Shown here in pieces: positions 5,998-8,216 of a DNA stretch of 8,216 nt. A model generated the notes under the pieces. The model was not told where the DNA came from, made no database searches, and saw only the letters and a list, made by a program, of their open reading frames with translations. Every line of letters starts with the position of its first letter. Positions within the stretch are counted from its first letter, which is position 1. The stretch comes from Bermanella sp041589295. Lineage in GTDB: Bacteria; Pseudomonadota; Gammaproteobacteria; Pseudomonadales; Oceanobacteraceae. Position numbers and translations under genes: made by a program. Where the stretch lies: assembly GCA_041589295.1 (NCBI GenBank), contig JBFHVZ010000187.1, positions 1 to 8,216 on the forward strand, written 5' to 3'.

Positions 5998-8216
5998 ATG
6001 CTCTCTAAAAAGACATTCTTGGGCATTATGTCTAAACAATATCCAACTTTACCCTCCCTTCTAGAGCTGACAAACCCTGTCCGCCTACTACTCTGCTGCC
6101 TTACATTTATTCTGAGCGGCCTCACCCATGGCGCAAACAACAACACGGAAGCGATTATTGACATTGCAGACCTTGGCACAGTACTACCCATCATGGACAG
6201 CCACACCTATGTCGACCCACTCAAACGGCACAATGCAACCAGCATAACTACGATTGCCGAAAGCGAATGGCACAGACACCACGACAAACAGATTAACCTT
6301 GGCTACACCACGGCTAAGGTTTGGATACGCTTCACCCTCACCAATAGCCATAGTCAACCCATATCCGCTTTAATGGATATCAACTTTCCACTGCTAGACC
6401 ACATACAGATTTACCGCAGCACAGCTTCCCTACAAGAACCTGTACTGTTATTGCAAAGCGGGGACACCTTAAGCTACCACGATCGGATTATCGAACATCC
6501 AAACTTTGCCCTACCTGTGGTGGTTAACCCCAACGCCCGTGACACCTATTACGTCATGCTGCAAAGTACCACAGCCATCCAAACCCAAATCCTACTTTGG
6601 GACGAAAAGCATTTTTACACCCACTATCGTCATGCCTCGGCACTCAACTTCTTTTATTTTGGGCTTCTACTGGCAACAGCCCTATTTAATCTGCTGATCT
6701 TCATATACATAAAAGAACGAGTATTTTTTTACTACAGTGCTTACGCCACATGTCTCGCACTATTCATTGCCGCTCAACACGGCATACTTTTCGAACTATT
6801 TTTCTTTGACGCGCCGACCGCACACAACTGGTCACAATTGATCATAGTTAGTTTCGCCTCAACGTTTTCTGCGCTGTTTAGTCGCAATTTTTTACAACTA
6901 ACGCCCAGCGAATACACCCACAGGTTTTTAACTCACGCTGCAAAACTTCCTTTACCACTATTGCTTATATCGTCTCTGTCAGGCCACGGCTTTGCCATAC
7001 AAGTCAGCATGCTAGTGAACTTTTTCATACTTAGCCTATGTTATGGTATTGGGATTTACCGCCTCATTCACAAGCAACCAAACTCAGGCGTTTTCGTGTT
7101 CGCTTGGACCTTCTTATTTACTGGCGGCATAACTTACTCACTGGCAAAGATAGGCGTCTTGCCTTACAACACACTTACTAGTACAGCCCTACAAAGTGGC
7201 AGTGTATTAGAGCTACTGACCCTGGCGATTGCTCTCGCGAAGAACATGCACTCCGAACGCGAAGCCCGACTTAACGCCCAGCAAACTCTAGTCGAAAAAT
7301 CACAGATGAACGTGCAACTGCAGAACGAATTAATCTACAGCAGCACCCACAACCGCATTTCTGGCCTGCCTAATCGCACCTTCGTGGAAAGCTGGCTAGA
7401 CAACTACTTACGTCAACACAAGGGCGCTCCCTGCACTCTGGTCTTTTTCTATTTCTCGCGCTTACATGAAGTTAGCCGCACGCTTGGCCGAGAAACGGGC
7501 GAGTCAGCGCTACAACAGTTCAGTAAGCACTTAAACGAACTTGTCGGCTCGTTAGACAACCTAATTCCAGTTCAACCCGAAGACGGCTTTAACATCGGCT
7601 CAATGGAAGGCGCCACCCATGCTTTTTTAGTCAACAGCGAAGCATCCCATAAAGTCATTTCACAAATTACCGCCATCCAAAGAACCATCAACAAACCCAT
7701 TAGCATTAACGATATTTTGATCGAACCCGGCGTTCAGGTTTCTTTGGTGTCGTCGCCCGAATTTGGTACGCAAGCAAACCAACTGATCCGTCACGGCAGC
7801 ATCGCCCTAGACGCCGCTCGAGAAAACAAACTGCAACTATCCATATACAGCTCAGATATCGACCCCTACAGTGAACGACGATTAGGTTTAATGAGCGAAC
7901 TAAGACGAGCATTGCAATGTGACGAACTTACACTTTATTACCAACCGATATTTGATGTTAAAGCCCAAACATTACGCGGTGCCGAAGCCCTCATACGCTG
8001 GCCCCACCCAAGTCACGGCCTCATCATGCCCGATGAATTCATCAGCATTGCTGAACAAACAGGATTGATACACGACTTAAGCATCTGGGTTTTTCAAACA
8101 GCTCTACGTCAACTGGAACTTTGGCTCCCTAAACACGAACACTTTTTGCTATCCATTAACGTCAGTGCCACCAACTTATTAGAAAAACACTTCATCGAAA
8201 TCGTGAACCGTGAACT
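5998..8216 (+). CDS. 7TMR-DISM sensor with degenerate GGDEF and EAL domain, 3'-partial
   Basis: This is a membrane cyclic-di-GMP signalling protein; 739 residues are visible and the window end cuts it. A signal peptide with core LLLCCLTFILSG (30-41) precedes a periplasmic 7TMR-DISMED2-type sensor domain (about 60-205), with GYTTAKVWIRFTLTN (102-116) and MDINFPLLDHIQIY (126-139) as typical segments. Seven membrane helices follow (about 212-416), then a charged, probably coiled linker (417-445). The GGDEF domain (about 446-618) keeps GLPNR (456-460), but the GGDEF motif position reads EGATH (537-541) and the metal aspartate positions read Y/S, so cyclase activity is not expected. The EAL domain starts near 627 with YYQP (647-650), EALIRW (663-668, the catalytic ExLxR) and the metal-site N721 in SINVS; the rest lies off the window. 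The likely role is a ligand-responsive c-di-GMP phosphodiesterase. The start is uncertain: the ATG at 5998 follows an in-frame TAA, the ATG at 6028 is also possible, and neither has a clear ribosome site. It is divergent from gltX. Confidence 0.88.
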   Translation, partial: MLSKKTFLGIMSKQYPTLPSLLELTNPVRLLLCCLTFILSGLTHGANNNTEAIIDIADLGTVLPIMDSHTYVDPLKRHNATSITTIAESEWHRHHDKQINLGYTTAKVWIRFTLTNSHSQPISALMDINFPLLDHIQIYRSTASLQEPVLLLQSGDTLSYHDRIIEHPNFALPVVVNPNARDTYYVMLQSTTAIQTQILLWDEKHFYTHYRHASALNFFYFGLLLATALFNLLIFIYIKERVFFYYSAYATCLALFIAAQHGILFELFFFDAPTAHNWSQLIIVSFASTFSALFSRNFLQLTPSEYTHRFLTHAAKLPLPLLLISSLSGHGFAIQVSMLVNFFILSLCYGIGIYRLIHKQPNSGVFVFAWTFLFTGGITYSLAKIGVLPYNTLTSTALQSGSVLELLTLAIALAKNMHSEREARLNAQQTLVEKSQMNVQLQNELIYSSTHNRISGLPNRTFVESWLDNYLRQHKGAPCTLVFFYFSRLHEVSRTLGRETGESALQQFSKHLNELVGSLDNLIPVQPEDGFNIGSMEGATHAFLVNSEASHKVISQITAIQRTINKPISINDILIEPGVQVSLVSSPEFGTQANQLIRHGSIALDAARENKLQLSIYSSDIDPYSERRLGLMSELRRALQCDELTLYYQPIFDVKAQTLRGAEALIRWPHPSHGLIMPDEFISIAEQTGLIHDLSIWVFQTALRQLELWLPKHEHFLLSINVSATNLLEKHFIEIVNRE

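Noticed and set aside
6088..6105. Lipoprotein signal (cysteines 33-34 in the LLLCC segment of the sensor protein)
   Set aside because: The residues before the cysteines are all leucine and do not fit the lipobox. The segment reads as the middle of a normal signal-peptide core.
7706..7912. A 68-codon minus-strand open frame opposite the GGDEF-EAL gene
   Set aside because: It is antisense to a continuous, domain-supported reading frame and is rich in Cys and Arg, as expected for a shadow frame.
1..8216. Mobile element, CRISPR, phage or defence system
   Set aside because: I saw no transposase, integrase, terminal inverted repeats, regularly spaced repeats or known defence-gene motifs on either strand.

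Overview
The window looks like a chromosomal segment of a Gammaproteobacterium. The glutamyl-tRNA synthetase is of the ~500-residue kind seen in Pseudomonas and its marine relatives. There is a full set of Kdo activation enzymes, and a SulA-like cell-division inhibitor of the kind that follows lexA in pseudomonad-type genomes. G+C is in the high 40s percent by hand counts on parts of gltX, manC and kdsB. A marine Oceanospirillales/Marinobacter-like host would fit, but the genus cannot be fixed from this sequence.

Layout. Positions 1-302 (+) hold a small SulA-like gene that may begin left of the window. Positions 303-434 are a convergent intergenic region with a hairpin that reads as an intrinsic terminator for the minus strand. 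From 5822 down to 435, five genes lie head to tail on the minus strand: gltX, manC (GDP-mannose synthesis), kdsC (Kdo-8-P phosphatase), a UDP-glucuronate 4-epimerase-like gene, and kdsB (CMP-Kdo synthetase). Spacing is tight from manC onward: 27 nt, 12 nt, then an 8-nt overlap. Positions 5823-5997 form a divergent control region with a good sigma70-type promoter for gltX. From 5998 to the right edge (+) runs a large membrane signalling gene, cut by the window end. It encodes a signal peptide, a 7TMR-DISM periplasmic sensor domain, seven membrane helices, a GGDEF domain that has lost its catalytic residues, and the first part of an EAL domain with its signature intact.

How the genes fit together. 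manC, kdsC, the epimerase and kdsB all make activated sugars (GDP-mannose, Kdo, probably UDP-galacturonate, CMP-Kdo) for a cell-surface polysaccharide: LPS core, O-antigen or capsule. No glycosyltransferase or export gene is in the window. gltX at the head of the group is a housekeeping gene whose promoter may feed the whole run. The divergent gene probably degrades or senses cyclic di-GMP, which often controls surface polysaccharides, but a link between the two is only inferred from adjacency.

I see no CRISPR array, insertion sequence, tRNA, rRNA or phage gene. The window is mostly ordinary. The points most worth a second look are the fully eroded GGDEF domain, the AT-richer epimerase gene inside the Kdo operon, the gltX control region and the variant KdsC motif.
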